Below are positions 35,041-46,864 of a stretch of DNA of 64,000 nucleotides, one piece after another. The DNA comes from Rapana venosa (Eukaryota > Mollusca > Gastropoda > Neogastropoda > Muricidae). How positions within the stretch are numbered: the stretch's first letter is position 1; every line of letters begins with the position of its first letter. A program made the translations under genes and the position numbers. The notes below the pieces were generated by a model, which saw only the letters and a program-made list of their open reading frames with translations, had not been told where the DNA came from and searched no databases. The DNA lies in assembly GCA_028751875.1 (NCBI GenBank), contig CM054134.1, forward strand, positions 65,273,700 through 65,337,699, written 5' to 3'.

Positions 35041-36573
35041 TTTCCCAGTAACAACCACCTCCAGCTAGTGATACACTTGGCCCACACAAAAAATCCAGAA
35101 AATGGACAGGGCATAGCCCAAATGGAGAACACACAAAAAAATAGATTACATCATGGTAAAAGCGGTTTCAGTCTAGCGTTAACATCGCACAGACACGAAG
35201 TTTTCCAGGAGCAGACATAGGGAGTGATCATGATCTTGTGATGATGACTTTCCGACTAGTCTAAAGAAAATCCACAAGCGGAACAACATCAGGATCAAAT
35301 TTGACCTCGAGAAGCTGAAGGACCCAGAGGTATTAGAAATTTTCAAGCAAGGATAGGTGGAAAGTTTGCAGCACTCACTGTGTTTAGACTCAGACATAGA
35401 CCACTGACGAATAGTTTCAATACAGCAGTGACTGAAACAGCAAACGAGCTTCTTGGCAAACGCCGACCAGTCAAAAAAAACCCTGGGTCACACCTAACAT
35501 CCTACAACATGCGACAAGCGTAGAGAGTTGAAGAAAAAAAAAAATGAAACAAAAGAAAGAGCAGAAAAAATATAGGCAGTCAACAAAAGAATCAGGAAGT
35601 CCATGACGGAGGCAAAGAGAAATGGGGTCGGTGAACAGTGCCAAGACATTGGGGAGAACATCAAGAAAAAAACAATAGCAAAAAGCATATCAGCTGTGAA
35701 AGACCTGACTAAACACGAAACAGAGAAAAGGTTTAACAAAACCCAAAACAAAAATGGGAAGTGTCCCCACTGACGACCAGGATATTCTGAACAGATGGAC
35801 AAATACTGTTCCGACCTGTATAACTATAGAACCGCAGGGGATCCAGAAGTCCTTAATGTACCCGAAAGCAAAGACACAGACAGTCACCCTATCCTCCGAG
35901 AAGAAGTGGAAACAGCAGTCAGATCGCTGAAAAAGGGGAAGTCAGCAGGGGCTGACAACATTCCAGCTGAGTTGGTCCAAGCTGGAGGGAAGCCATGATC
36001 AGCGCCCCACTAAGAATCTGCAACAAGATCTGGCAGACAGGAAAATGGCCAACCCATGGACGCAGTCACTCATCATCACCCTCCCCAAGAAAGGAAATCT
36101 ACAACAATGCCATAATTACCGCACAATCAGCCTCATATGTCACCCAAGCAAGGTCATGCTGCAGATAATATTGAATAGACTGAAGCCACAAGCAGAGACC
36201 ATCATTGCTGAGGAACAAGCAGGTTCAGAGCAGGGCGCAGCACAACAGAACAGATATTCAACCTCAGAATACTATGTGAGCGGTACCTTCAACATCAACA
36301 AGACCTGTACCACGTATTTATCGATTTTAAGAAGGCATTTGACAGGGTGTGGCATGCAGCTTTGTGGGCAACCATGAACTTGTACGCATCAATGCAAACC
36401 TGATCAGAGTCATCAAACAGCTGTACAGCGAGGCCACCAGTGCAGTGTACTACAACAACAACATTGGAGAATGGTTTCGAACAACTTGGAGTAAGGCAGG
36501 GCTGTCTACTCTCACCCACTCTTTTCAACATCTTCCTTGAGAGAATCATGGCTGATGCACTGGAACATCATGA
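35041..36573 (+). pseudogene. RTE type 2 endonuclease end to RT palm (inverted 5' half)
   Basis: Plus strand: GADIGSDHDLVMM near 35,210-35,250, FDLEKLKDPEVLEI near 35,300-35,340, KGKSAGADNIPAELVQAGG (about 35,935-35,990), LIITLPKKG, NYRTISLI, FIDF/KKAFDRVWH near 36,320-36,355, ending LERIMADALEHHED. Several indels break the frame. The 5' truncation lies within the endonuclease. Confidence 0.75.
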
Positions 36574-36587
36574 AGATTACTAAAGTT

Positions 36588-37157
36588 AGCAATGAATAAA
36601 ACAAGTGTTTTAGCAGTACATGTGATTAACAGTGTCAACCTGCAGGCACTAGTGGACAGATGTGAAGCTGTAGCCAACTACAAAGAGCATGGTCCAGCCT
36701 GGATTTATGACTTCATGTGGACTTTAGTTGCTATAAAGCAAATAAAACGCAACCAAAAGCAGTGCTACTGGTGCCCAATTTTGTCTTCTGGTTTTGTACT
36801 TTTTTTTTTACAAGCAGATGTAATAAGTGATTATTATACTACTGGTTTCCACCTATGCCTGTTTTGTTTTTAAGCATGGCACACTGTTTCTTTCCTGACT
36901 TCATTTATCTTGTTAGGAGATGAAAAGTTTGCTCGTTTAATCATTAAAAACTGTTTCAGCTTCAGGGGCTGTGCCCACTGACATCTACTTTTTCAGAGAG
37001 GGGGGGGGGCTTGCCCACTTCTTAACAAGTTCCATTTTGGATTCTCAAAGGTTGGCAGGTAGCTTTTAAATGAGGTTCCTTGTGTGAACACATGCATAAA
37101 CAACCTTGTACATACTTTGTCATCCGAAAGACTTTGACAGTTAGTTGATTTTTGGTC
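36588..37157. other. Unique sequence right of the twin-primed insertion
   Basis: Continuation of the target DNA after the 14-bp duplication. An open frame at 36,592-36,873 includes a possible acceptor (CAACCTGCAG, about 36,645) followed by ALVDRCEAVANYKEHGPAWI. I cannot match it to any protein and do not call it a gene. No counterpart in copy B is visible because the window ends first. Confidence 0.4.
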
Positions 37158-37300
37158 AAACTGGTGGATTGATGGTCTAGAGGTAACGCGCCTGTCTAAA
37201 AAGCAAAAAGTCCAGGTCAGAAGTGTGCGGTGTTCAAATCCTGTTTGGGCCTGAAACTTTCCCCCCATCCATTAGACCATGAGTGGTGGTCTGAGCACTA

Positions 37301-37334
<34 letters not shown>

Positions 37335-37585
37335 GTGTTACACAAAATTATTCAGCACACGTAAAAGAACCCATGGCAGCAAGAGAGTTGTCCTGGGCAA
37401 AATTCTTATAAAAAAGCCACTCTGATAGGGAAACAAATACAGTTGCAGACAAACAAACAAAAATGGGTGGCGCTGCTCTTGTGGCGAAGCGCTCTCCCAG
37501 GAAGAGCAGCCTGAATTTCACGCAGAGAAATCTTGTGACTTAAAGTGGTATAAATGAAATAAAATAAATGAAAAAAAAATGAAAT
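37158..37585 (+). mobile_element. tRNA-derived SINE of gastropod type (SINE-V)
   Basis: Complete SINE. A-box-like GATGGTCTAGAGG is at 37,171-37,183 and the B box GGTGTTCAAATCC at about 37,229-37,241. It is followed by CGGATGAGATGATAAACCGA, GTAAAAGAACCCATGGCAGC, GGGTGGCGCTGCTCTTGT and CTGAATTTCACGCAGAGAAA, with an AAAT-rich tail at 37,549-37,585. I recognise this body from gastropod repeat flanks, which supports the host inference. The sequence is well preserved. Confidence 0.8.
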
Positions 37586-37830
37586 GGCAAGGCTGGGAAT
37601 CAAACCCACAACCTCACTGTTGACTTGTTGGCAGGCGAACATCTTAACCATCCTGCCACCTTCCTTGGATGAGACTATAAACCAAGGCCCCGTGTGCAAA
37701 TGCATGCAGAACAGCTTGTGCACACGTTAAAAACCCGTTCTGCCTCTCAGAAGAGTAATTCCATTTGTGCGCCGGTAGGAGCGGATGACAAAGTAAAAAA
37801 CCCCAGCAATGCACAAAGGTGTCGTGTTTA
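37586..37830. mobile_element. Back-to-back SINE pieces (tRNA-like head on minus, SINE-A body on plus)
   Basis: At 37,586-37,668 the minus strand carries GGTGGCAGGATGGTTAAGA and the B-box GGGTTTGATTCCC, a tRNA-like head pointing left. At 37,669-37,830 the plus strand carries the SINE-A body (GGATGAGACTATAAACCAAG and GCAGAACAGCTTGTGCAC). The two point away from each other, so they are two elements or one rearranged element. Confidence 0.5.
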
Positions 37831-38304
37831 GACACCATCCCTAAGGTCGGTCGATTCTTAAGAGCTGTATACAGCATCATTCTGGCAACTCCTGTGACAG
37901 CACTGGAACCATGTATTGGTGATAGCCTTTCCAATGGATCATTCCAGTGCCGTGGAGAGGGGGGCTCTGCTGCATGGGTAGCAGCTTGCCCTCCATACTT
38001 ACTTACCCAGGCTTTGTGCTCTGGAGTATAAACACCTAGAGTGCAACTCCATAGTCTTATGAGACTGACGGATGCCTACTACATACTTTGAATCTGTCTC
38101 ACGATTTAAAACATACCAATAAGAATGGATGACACACTGCTTCTCATTGCCTCCGTTTAGTTCCCCAGTCAAAGTTCATGACCCGCAGCTGGAGGGCGTG
38201 GAGATAAATAAAAGGCAAAAGGAAATATGCACTAGCAGCTTGCGTTATAGCCGGTTCAGCCGTAAATCACCATCGTTTTTTTTTAGCATTTTCTTGCACT
38301 GTTT
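37831..38304. other. Unassigned sequence before the gap
   Basis: Unique-looking DNA (AGAGCTGTATACAGCATCAT onward) with no recognised gene or repeat. It ends in a T-rich tract at the assembly gap. Confidence 0.5.
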
Positions 38305-38804
38305 NNNNNNNNNNNNNNNNNNNNNNNNNNNNNNNNNNNNNNNNNNNNNNNNNNNNNNNNNNNNNNNNNNNNNNNNNNNNNNNNNNNNNNNNNNNNNNNN
38401 NNNNNNNNNNNNNNNNNNNNNNNNNNNNNNNNNNNNNNNNNNNNNNNNNNNNNNNNNNNNNNNNNNNNNNNNNNNNNNNNNNNNNNNNNNNNNNNNNNNN
38501 NNNNNNNNNNNNNNNNNNNNNNNNNNNNNNNNNNNNNNNNNNNNNNNNNNNNNNNNNNNNNNNNNNNNNNNNNNNNNNNNNNNNNNNNNNNNNNNNNNNN
38601 NNNNNNNNNNNNNNNNNNNNNNNNNNNNNNNNNNNNNNNNNNNNNNNNNNNNNNNNNNNNNNNNNNNNNNNNNNNNNNNNNNNNNNNNNNNNNNNNNNNN
38701 NNNNNNNNNNNNNNNNNNNNNNNNNNNNNNNNNNNNNNNNNNNNNNNNNNNNNNNNNNNNNNNNNNNNNNNNNNNNNNNNNNNNNNNNNNNNNNNNNNNN
38801 NNNN
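38305..38804. other. Assembly gap, 500 N
   Basis: Exactly 500 N, the usual placeholder for a scaffold join of unknown size. The sequence to its right restarts inside the L2 C-terminal coding region already present at about 11,410. Confidence 0.98.
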
Positions 38805-39251
38805 CCCCCTTTCTTATCTCTGTAACTGTCTTCACCTGAAACACTCCATCCCGTTTTCTCGTTCAGCCACAGATACTGTGTGTTTCGAACACCCGATTCA
38901 AACAAACCACTGTTGGCCATCGCTCTTTCTTGTTTCTGGTCATCCACCTGGAATGACCTCCTTCTTTCACTTCGCCAAAAGTCGCCACTTGATACCTTCA
39001 AATCCAGCCTAAAAAACACCCTTATTTCCTACTGAGACTTTTCCCTTATATCTGTCCCTAATCTTCAACAGCATCCTTCACCTCCTAAGTGTGTTTGTGA
39101 GTGTGTTGTGTGTGTGCGTGCATGCATGGATTTGAATCTGTTGTTCATTATGTTTAAGGAGAGTTGTAAAATGATTTGAGTTCAAGCGCTTCGATTTTTT
39201 TAATTTTTAACAAGATTCAGCGCTATATAAATGCTATATATTATTATTATT
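38805..39251 (+). pseudogene. L2-type LINE C-terminus and 3' UTR, copy B
   Basis: Duplicate of about 11,410-11,861 (YLCNCLHL-like coding end, GTGTGCGTGCATGCATGG, AGCGCTATATAAATGC, (ATT)n). The 5' part is hidden by the gap. Confidence 0.8.
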
Positions 39252-39334
39252 AAAAAATCAGAATAGTAGATGAATGTACACTACCAGGAGTGGCCTTCCT
39301 TATGTGGCCAGGTCTGGTGGTATAGGGAATCAAT

Positions 39335-39672
39335 TTTTATTTTATTTATTTATTCTTTTAAATTGAGGATAATGGAATAAGCACTCATGTGCTTTTTTAC
39401 ATCCAATCCCTGTGTGTATGCAGTTTTGTAAATTTTGTCATCTTTTCCCACACAATGGCCTACTCTTTTGAAAAGCAGAACAGGATGTAACGTGTTCGCA
39501 AGATGTTCTGCGTGCGTTTGCACTTGGGGCCTCGATTTATAGTCTCATCCAAAGGACTTTTGGGGAGAGTGGAGTTGGCAGTGATGTTACTCCAGGGAAA
39601 AAATCCCCTTGAACCGGATTCAAACCCAGGTCATCAGATTGTGAGCGCAATGTTCAAACCATTAGGTTATAT
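39335..39672 (-). mobile_element. SINE-A, full copy, copy B
   Basis: Near-identical to 11,945-12,282, with the B box complementary to 39,616-39,626. Confidence 0.8.
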
Positions 39673-39999
39673 CATCAATATGTAATCTTGCATTGCAAGA
39701 AGTGACTATCCTGTTCTGGACATTATTGGCAGGAATGGGATGGGTGAGAACTCTTATAAACCAGTATGGTTTTTGCAAATAATTATTTAAAATTGATCAC
39801 AGCAACATGGCTTACTGTAATAGTAAAGAGAATGCTTAAAAGAGTCTGCACATGCCAAAAAGTGAAAAAGTGGCTGATAGACAGTTCTGGCAGGCAACCT
39901 TTGATATATTTTCATTAGTCATCTTACCTCCTATCTTTCAGTCCAGCAAACCTGTCAACACTGGCTGCTTGATTTTCATTGATTTAAGGAGTCTACACA

Positions 40000-40167
40000 A
40001 TGAAGCTGCATCCCGTGGAGACCCTGTGCATAGTGAGTACACTAGTATGTGCGGTGTTTGCCACTGACTTCTACCAGTTGCTGGGAGTGGAGAAAAGTGC
40101 CTCAACACGTGAAATCCGGAAAGCATTCAAGAAATTGGCCATTAGTGCTCATCCTGATAAAAATACA
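40000..40167 (+). CDS. DNAJC10: DNAJC10 (ERdj5), first coding exon, copy B
   Basis: Same 56-residue exon as copy A: signal peptide, [24 protein letters not shown], and the donor ACA|GTAAGT at 40,168. It reads [13 protein letters not shown] where copy A reads [13 protein letters not shown]. The copy-B form is closer to what I expect of ERdj5, so the copy-A differences may be allelic or errors. A CTTTCAG acceptor ending at 39,941 again precedes the 5' UTR. Confidence 0.9.
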
Positions 40168-40685
40168 GTAAGTTCATAAAGCATTATTCTAGTTGTTTGA
40201 ATGCATACTTCACTGAGAATTGCTGTTTGTTCAAATGAGAAATTCCTGATCAGTTTGACCATGTAGTTTTATTTTATGATGCTTGCCTGGTAAAGTAATA
40301 CATACTGGCCCATTGCTGACATTATCTTGATTAAGAACACAAAGCTGGCAGTTGGATAGCAAACAGAATTGAAAACATGCAACTTCAAAAACCATACACA
40401 CATGTGATCCATTTACTAGATGCACAGTGCACATAGACATACATACCACAACTACATTATCTAAAAAAACCCAGTAATATGAATTTCATCTTATCTTCAA
40501 TATCACATAAAGTCTGAAAAATACATTTATCTTAACTGTTTAATTAGATACAAGCCGAAGTGTACTTTTATTTTTCATGTATTCTAGAAACATATTGTGG
40601 AATGAAGATCATGGGTACAGAAATATAGTATGAACAGTTAAAGTCATTGGAATACAAAGACTTTGTAATATGTTACTCATGTCCT
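40168..40685 (+). other. DNAJC10 intron 1, 5' part, copy B
   Basis: Matches 12,778-13,297 almost perfectly and ends at ACTCATGTCCT (40,675-40,685). Confidence 0.7.
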
Positions 40686-43600
40686 TTCAGATCAAGTCAG
40701 TCAGAGGAAGTTCTTCTGCTACTGGCAATTACTCGGGTATCCAGTAGTAACCCATTACAAACCTGTCAAGGCAGTGTGGGGAGAGAACCACAATAGAAAA
40801 GAACCCAAAACATATAATGAAAGCTTGGATAGGAGATTGGCGGCCACCAAGGCAATATGCCTAAGCCACGAGAAAAAACATGAAAGACAAATGCAAGGCC
40901 GAAAATGATACCGGATTCGAGGTCGATGACCCGTGTTACGCAACTGTCCGCTTTGCTTCCCATTGATCAACACCAGGGTGGGAAGTGACAAGTCATAGCT
41001 ACGTGAAGAGTTAAAACATTACTTAAGCTCCCTAGAGAAGCAAGATCTACCGATTGTATAAAAAATCTATGAACGTCCCGTTACAGCTCTACAGTAGCGG
41101 AGAAAAATCAAAAACTAGAGTATAGAGCTAGTAGCCGATATTATATGGATAAACATTTATTGGACTGAAGGAGAAGTGAGATGGGACAAGGATTTTAGGG
41201 CAGAGACATTGACTGAAGAAGGCTCCACGAGGAAGTCTGGTACGACTGTGGCCCAAAGAAGCATCGATTGCACCAACAAATAGAAGGGCATGATTATTGT
41301 CAGAAAGGAAGAGTGGTGGCATTATGCAGCTTGTAGCAGCAGCAGGCTTCAGCAGGATATCGCAGCATCCGGGAGCTGTCGGCGGCAAGGCCAAGAACAT
41401 CACCATGCCACACATCTAAATGGGCACACTCTGACCATATTTTAAGTAACAAGATGAAAGAAAAGTAGAGAGGAATTGTATGAGATCTTGGACGTGAAGG
41501 CATTACAGAAATCATACCTCAACGAAGGACGACTCATCCAGGGCATCCAGGGATTTTGAAACGCAATAAGTAGTTGCTAGACTCATTATACACCAATGCG
41601 GAACAGTTTTGGTCAGTTGGAAACTGGGGAGGACCAACGACAGGGACGTACCGCTAGGCTGAGTGTTGCCTGGCACCCACAGACTTACCCATTGGCCAAT
41701 ACGCCTACGAATCCCACACAAAGCAGTCAATGGAGGACAACCTGGCGATTGGCGCCAGAACGGCAAAGCCATTAACCGAAATAGATTTTATTCTACACAA
41801 CCAACAGCAACGGGCGCTTCACATCCACATCAAACATGAGTCCAGAACAAAGACGCTACGCCTGAGAATCATGACATATGGCAGTGACCACGGACCATTT
41901 GCATGCTGTAATTCAAATGAAGCATGATGAAAACAAACAGCCTGCAACCCACGTATCAAATTTGAGCATGACAAAGCTTAATATATAGAACCAGATTGTC
42001 GGAGGGAGATCTTCAAGCGAAGCTGGTGCGACGTTTTCTGGGCGGCATTAACGGCCTCCAGGACAATGACATCATGACTCTTCACCACAACGTCATGATG
42101 GGCGATCCGGAGAAACAGCTAGAGGAGTGGCTCCGGTCCGTACAGAGGAATTATAAACACCAGCCCGTGGACTACCGAATGCCAAGGTCTGGACGGAGGC
42201 TCTCGAATACAAGAAGAGTTAAGAAAAGTGCATCAGGTGAAACCAACCAGGTCTTCAACCCTAAATGAATACCGAGAGGGCCAAGCAATCTTCGTGAAGA
42301 AGTTCAATGTTAAAGGCCAGAGAGAAGTAGGATCAGTGATCAATGTGATGAATCGAAAATTAAAACATGAAGTGGCTGCAACAGTAAAAAGGCATATACG
42401 TACACAGCTTGAGAGAAGCCACCTGCTACAAACGCACTTATCAATACCAAATCATCAGTCATTGAAGTACACTCACGTAAACCTCGGCTCACTAAGAAAG
42501 CTCAGCATGCATTGAACAGGTGGTCGAATATTGCAAGAACTGTACAATACAATGCCGCAATACAAAACTCTGACAAGGAGTCATTAATAGAAAGAAAAGC
42601 ACCAACATCAAGAGCACACCTCAGCGCATTAACCTATGACATGGATGAGAGAAGAAGTGAAGGAAGCATACACGCAGCTTACGCCATAGGAAGTCACCAG
42701 GAGGCAAGAACAAATATACCAGCAGAAGCTGGCTCAAATGGATCATGAGGTGGCTAACAACAGTCATCACATATGTTTAGTACAAGCCTATCTGTCAGAA
42801 GATTTGGGAGACAAAACAGTGGCCAACAGACTGGACACAATCACTCATCATACCCCTGCCCAAGAAGGGGGAATTTACGCCAATGCCAAAACTATAGAAC
42901 AATCAGCCTCATCAGCCACGGCCAGCAAGATCATGCTCAAAGTTATTTTGAATCGACTCAAGAAGGAGGCAGAAGAACACCTTGCAGAGGAACAAGCTGG
43001 GTTCAGGGCAGGCAGGAGCACAATCGAACAGATTTTTAACTGCCACATCATGATGGAAAAACATCTTCAACATCAGAGAGGACCTGTTCCACAACTTCAT
43101 CGACTTCAAGAAGGCTTTGACAGAGTATGGCACGAAGGCCTGTGGCAGGTCCTCAGAATGTTTGGCATTGAAGAAGGACTAGTGCAAACCATTCAAGCAC
43201 TATACAACACCGCAAGCAGTGCAGTCCTTCTGAACAATCAGGTCGGAGAGACTACTTCAAAACCACAGTTGGGGTCCGACAAGGATGCCTGTTATCTCAG
43301 TCCTGTTCAATCTGTTCTTGGAAAACATTATGAGGAGGACCCTCCATGACTTCCACCCTACCATCTCCATTGGCGGCAGACCCTCAACAACTTACGGTTT
43401 GCCGATGACATTGACCTCATGGGCGGAAGTAACACAGAGCTGCAAGATCTTAGACCAGGACTTGAGAACAGAGCTGGAGCATATGGGATGGAGGTGAGCT
43501 CGGAGAAAAGTAAAGTACTTGTGAACAGCACGAGCAATGCCACCGCTAAAATTTACATGAACGGCCAACAACTGGAGGAGGTAGACGCTTTTAAATACCT

Positions 43601-44206
43601 CGGCGCTACACTCACAAAGGACGGGCGATCGACGACAGAAATCAAAGTCAGACTAGCCATGGCAACATCTTCCATGACAAAACTCACCACCATATGGAAA
43701 AGTAAAGAGATCAGTTTCCCAAACAAACTAAAGCTCTACAAAGCCCTAATTCAGTCGATCCTGCTGTACGGAAGTGAAACCTAGGACATTGACTGCTGAA
43801 ACAGCAAAGCGAATCCAGTCATTCGAAACAAAATGCCATAGAAAACTAGGGCATATCCTGGAGAGAACGAAAGACCAACGAATTTGTCAAGAGTCAAATA
43901 ACACGGCTGGCAGGTCCACAGGAACCCCTTCTCACCATCGTCAAGAAGAAAAAGCTGACATGGTTCGGCCACGTCACCCCACAACACTCTGCCCAAAACA
44001 GTACTGCAGGGAACACTCGAAGGTGGCAGAAGGAGGGGAAGACAGAACAAGTCATGGATGGACAACATCAGAGAATGGACCAGGATGAATGACTCGGCAC
44101 TACTGCGCAGAGCCGAGGACCGAGATGGATGGAGGAGGCTTACCACGGCATCGTCTTTCATGTCTCCCCCACGACCGCCAAGGTCACGGGTCTGATGATG
44201 ATGATG
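40686..44206 (+). mobile_element. RTE type 1 LINE in DNAJC10 intron 1, copy B
   Basis: Same insertion as 13,298-16,536, with ACTCATGTCCT at 40,675-40,685 and 44,207-44,217 and a clean GATGATGATGATG 3' end. The first 2 kb (to about 42,740) is inflated by spurious inserted bases, which is why this copy appears 280 bp longer. Confidence 0.88.
42738..44200 (+). pseudogene. RTE type 1 reverse transcriptase and C-terminus, copy B
   Basis: Best copy of the type 1 RT. It has AEEQAGFRAGRSTIEQIFN (about 42,985-43,040), GFDRVWHEGLWQVLRMF (about 43,115-43,165), QTIQALYNTASSAVLLNN, then after a frameshift the catalytic FADDIDLMGGS at about 43,398-43,430. YGMEVSSEKSKVL, FKYLGATLTKDGRSTTEIK and SILLYGSET follow, ending near 43,784. 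A one-base insertion in ETWTL (CCTAGGACA, about 43,781-43,789) shifts the frame before the C-terminus (VKKKKLTWFGHVT, RRRGRQNKSWMDN). Confidence 0.82.
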
Positions 44207-44217
44207 ACTCATGTCCT

Positions 44218-45005
44218 AGGTTTTCTTTGTTTTCTGTTCTTGCTGCCTCATCTTCTGTGACATGTATGTTTGTCCGTCGTGTCCTACGATGACCTCCAAA
44301 ACAGCAGAGGAGGCAGCTGCTGTTTTGGAAATTGGGCAGAAATTTGATTATAGTGGAGATGCCTTGCCCACAGTACATCCCCACTCTCAGCCAAGTGGGC
44401 TTAAGGACAGTCAGTGTTGGAGATGTTCTCCAAAGACCAACCAGCCCCCAGGGCTGCAGCAGGACTGTGCGAGTCAAGCCTCCTAGTCAGAGAGTCATAG
44501 TCGATCACTAAAGACTAAGCTGTAAAGTGGAATTCCATGAGTGGGAAAGCCACTGGTCATACAGCCTCTCACTTTGCTGTTGCCCCCAGTGTCAATGGTT
44601 TAATCAAGAACTGTGATAAAGTATAAAGCCCAGGTGCTGACGGCACTAGTGACATACCTGTCCAGTTGTTTCCACACTGCTCATTTCAATTTATCCGCTC
44701 TAGCCATACCCAGATCTGTTATGCCACATTCTCAGGGTAAGAATTTTACAGGGAGTCCATCAGTATCAGGCTGCCATGCCATGGGGCCACCAGCCAGAGG
44801 GTCCTTGCGCTGCTGCTGGATCATTCTGGTAGTTCTGTGGTGCCTATTCTGAGCACACATATGTAGGACACCACTCACTAAGCCCCCTACTGTCAGCAGT
44901 AAAGACTGCCTAAATCCCAATGACTTTAGGGGATTTGAACTACACAACCTTCCGTCTGTAACCCAAGTGCTAATGACTGCGCCAAGGTGGTTGGTTTAAA
45001 TCCCA
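44218..45005 (-). mobile_element. Intronic repeat with tRNA-like head (SINE-C, tentative), copy B
   Basis: Duplicate of 16,548-17,335, with the tRNA-like boxes at about 44,930-44,985 on the minus strand. The body is undefined. A (GT)n run follows at about 45,027-45,044. Confidence 0.4.
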
Positions 45006-45318
45006 GGAATAGTTGCATTGATTGGATGTGTGTGTGTGTGTGTGTCACCTTTGTGTGTTTTTTGGGCGAGTGTGCTGTTTTTTTCTCTGTGTGTGTCTGT
45101 ACGTGTTTGTAGCTCATATCACCTTCCCTGTCCCCTCCTCTCTCATTCCCTTTTTTCAAGTTTCTTTTTCCCCAGGGGTGTGATCAACCTTTGAGTGTGG
45201 GGGTTTTTGGGCACTCTATAAATCATAGATTCATTAAATATTCAATTTCATATAAAAAATTTTGGAATCATATCTTGACTTCCAGCAATTTTTTGCTTTG
45301 TTTAATGCTTTTCCCCAG

Positions 45319-45488
45319 GAGATCCTGAAGCACATAAAAAAGTTCTTACGGATCACTCGAGCCAAATGAGGTGTTGAAGATGAAGAATGAGGAAGAAATT
45401 ATGACATGCATGGAGAAAAAGGTCTAAGTGAAGATAACAACCGGGGTCGTCTTTACGAGAGCTGGCAAGGGTATCAGCAAAACCTTTG
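45319..45488 (+). pseudogene. DNAJC10: DNAJC10 second coding exon, copy B, frame-disrupted
   Basis: Aligns with 17,642-17,810 and keeps the acceptor CCCCAG and the donor TTTG|GTAAGT (45,489). It carries at least six single-base indels: one G missing at the start, an extra A in CACATAAAAAAG, and changes in GCCAAATGAGG, TTGAAGATG, AAGAATGAGG and AAATTATGAC. The hidden protein is the same J-domain end. The errors coincide with a mildly noisy stretch (45,050-45,480), so I favour sequencing error over a true pseudogene. Confidence 0.7.
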
Positions 45489-46175
45489 GTAAGTGAATTA
45501 AAATGGATCCATGAAAAGAAACAATTTTACACAAATACATGATACTGACTCCACTCCCCAAAAGTATGACTGTAAACCAAGGGCCCCTGTATTTAAAAGC
45601 ATGTGGAACATCTTGCACACCGTCAAGCTTGTCTACCCTTTTTTTAAAAAGTAGGCCATCTATGGCAAATTTGGGATGATTGGTGTGAATTCACATACAC
45701 CTTGCTACCCGGAGAGAGATGGCTCGCCGGTTCAACTTGTCCACAACACACTGTCTGAAAAATTCAGTACAATGCCCTAACACTCCTCAAGAAGTTGGAA
45801 AATTGAATTTGTCATTTGAGTGTCTAGTTTCTGTGGTTTTCTTTATACTTAATTATTTGACTAAGAAATTAAGTTGTTGACTTTAAGAGAGAGAAATACT
45901 AAGTATTTAACAAGAACTGTTTTGATGTGAGGGCGGTGACATTACAGCAAGTTATTACTACAAATAAGAGTCTTTCTTTGATTGAAATAGCAGTTTTTAG
46001 GAATTTAACTTTTTCAGTAATTTAAAAAAAATTTTTAGTTTTGTTTGTTTGATTTATTTTCATTATAATCTTAAAAAAATCAAATGCCAGTACATACTAT
46101 TTGGGAAGGGGGTTAGGGAGCTTTGGGGCTGAGTGCGTGGGAGATTTGTGTTTGCTCCCAGGTTTTATGTTATTG

Positions 46176-46744
46176 CACGGCTGCTCAAAACGGTAAAACC
46201 CGACTCTTTAGTTTGCGGCTGGCACTTTCGCTCCGTAACCTAATACCATCTGGCTGCTATCTAGGCACCCGCGCGGTCAGGGGTCCAAGTCCCGCGTCTC
46301 GCGGTGCCAGCAACATTTCCTTTTTTGCTGGTATTACTGTATTAGCGACTGGGCGAATTTTTATTTGAAAGCTTATTTATCATTCGCTTCTGGATGTCCC
46401 ACTTGATTTGTACAGTACTCATACTTTAGTGACAAAACTTTAATACCTGCTTTACTTGTTTGTGGTGACGGTTGTACAGCTAATTAGGTTAACTAATTTT
46501 AACATTTTTTTACAAACACGTGTTTCCAAGAACGACAGGGCGAATTTTTTGGTGTTTTCACTCTCCTCTCTCTCTCTCTCTCTCTTCTCTGTCTCGTCTC
46601 TGATTGTGTGTGTGTGTTTTTGTGTTGTGTTGTGTGTGTGTGTGTGTGTGTAAGTAAGTCTGTCAGACAACCCTAAAATAGAAATGCTAGAGAGAAAGAA
46701 GGGGGGGGGGGGTGGGTTCGGGGGTGGGGGGTGGTCGGGGGGGT

Positions 46745-46775
<31 letters not shown>

Positions 46776-46813
46776 GGGGTGGGGGGGTGTGGGGGGTAGG
46801 GGGGGGATGGGGG

Positions 46814-46864
<51 letters not shown>

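Larger units (their letters stand above)
34188..36573 (-). mobile_element. RTE type 2 LINE with twin-priming inversion
   Basis: Flanked by AGATTACCTAAAGTT (34,173-34,187) and AGATTACTAAAGTT (36,574-36,587). The 14-bp duplication is exact when the clean copy-B left side is used. The 3' half (34,188-35,040) reads on the minus strand and ends in a (TAGA)n tail. The 5' half (35,041-36,573) reads on the plus strand. In the colinear relative at 5,845-8,796 the two halves abut at CATCATGA/AGGATCAG, so nothing was lost at the inversion point. This is the diagnostic product of twin priming. Confidence 0.9.

Noticed and set aside
36592..36873. Possible exon encoding ALVDRCEAVANYKEHGPAWI
   Set aside because: A plausible acceptor precedes it, but no donor, homology or second copy supports it.
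38129..39019. Long open frames of 199-250 codons around 38.1-39.0 kb
   Set aside because: They consist mostly of undetermined residues translated from the 500-N gap.
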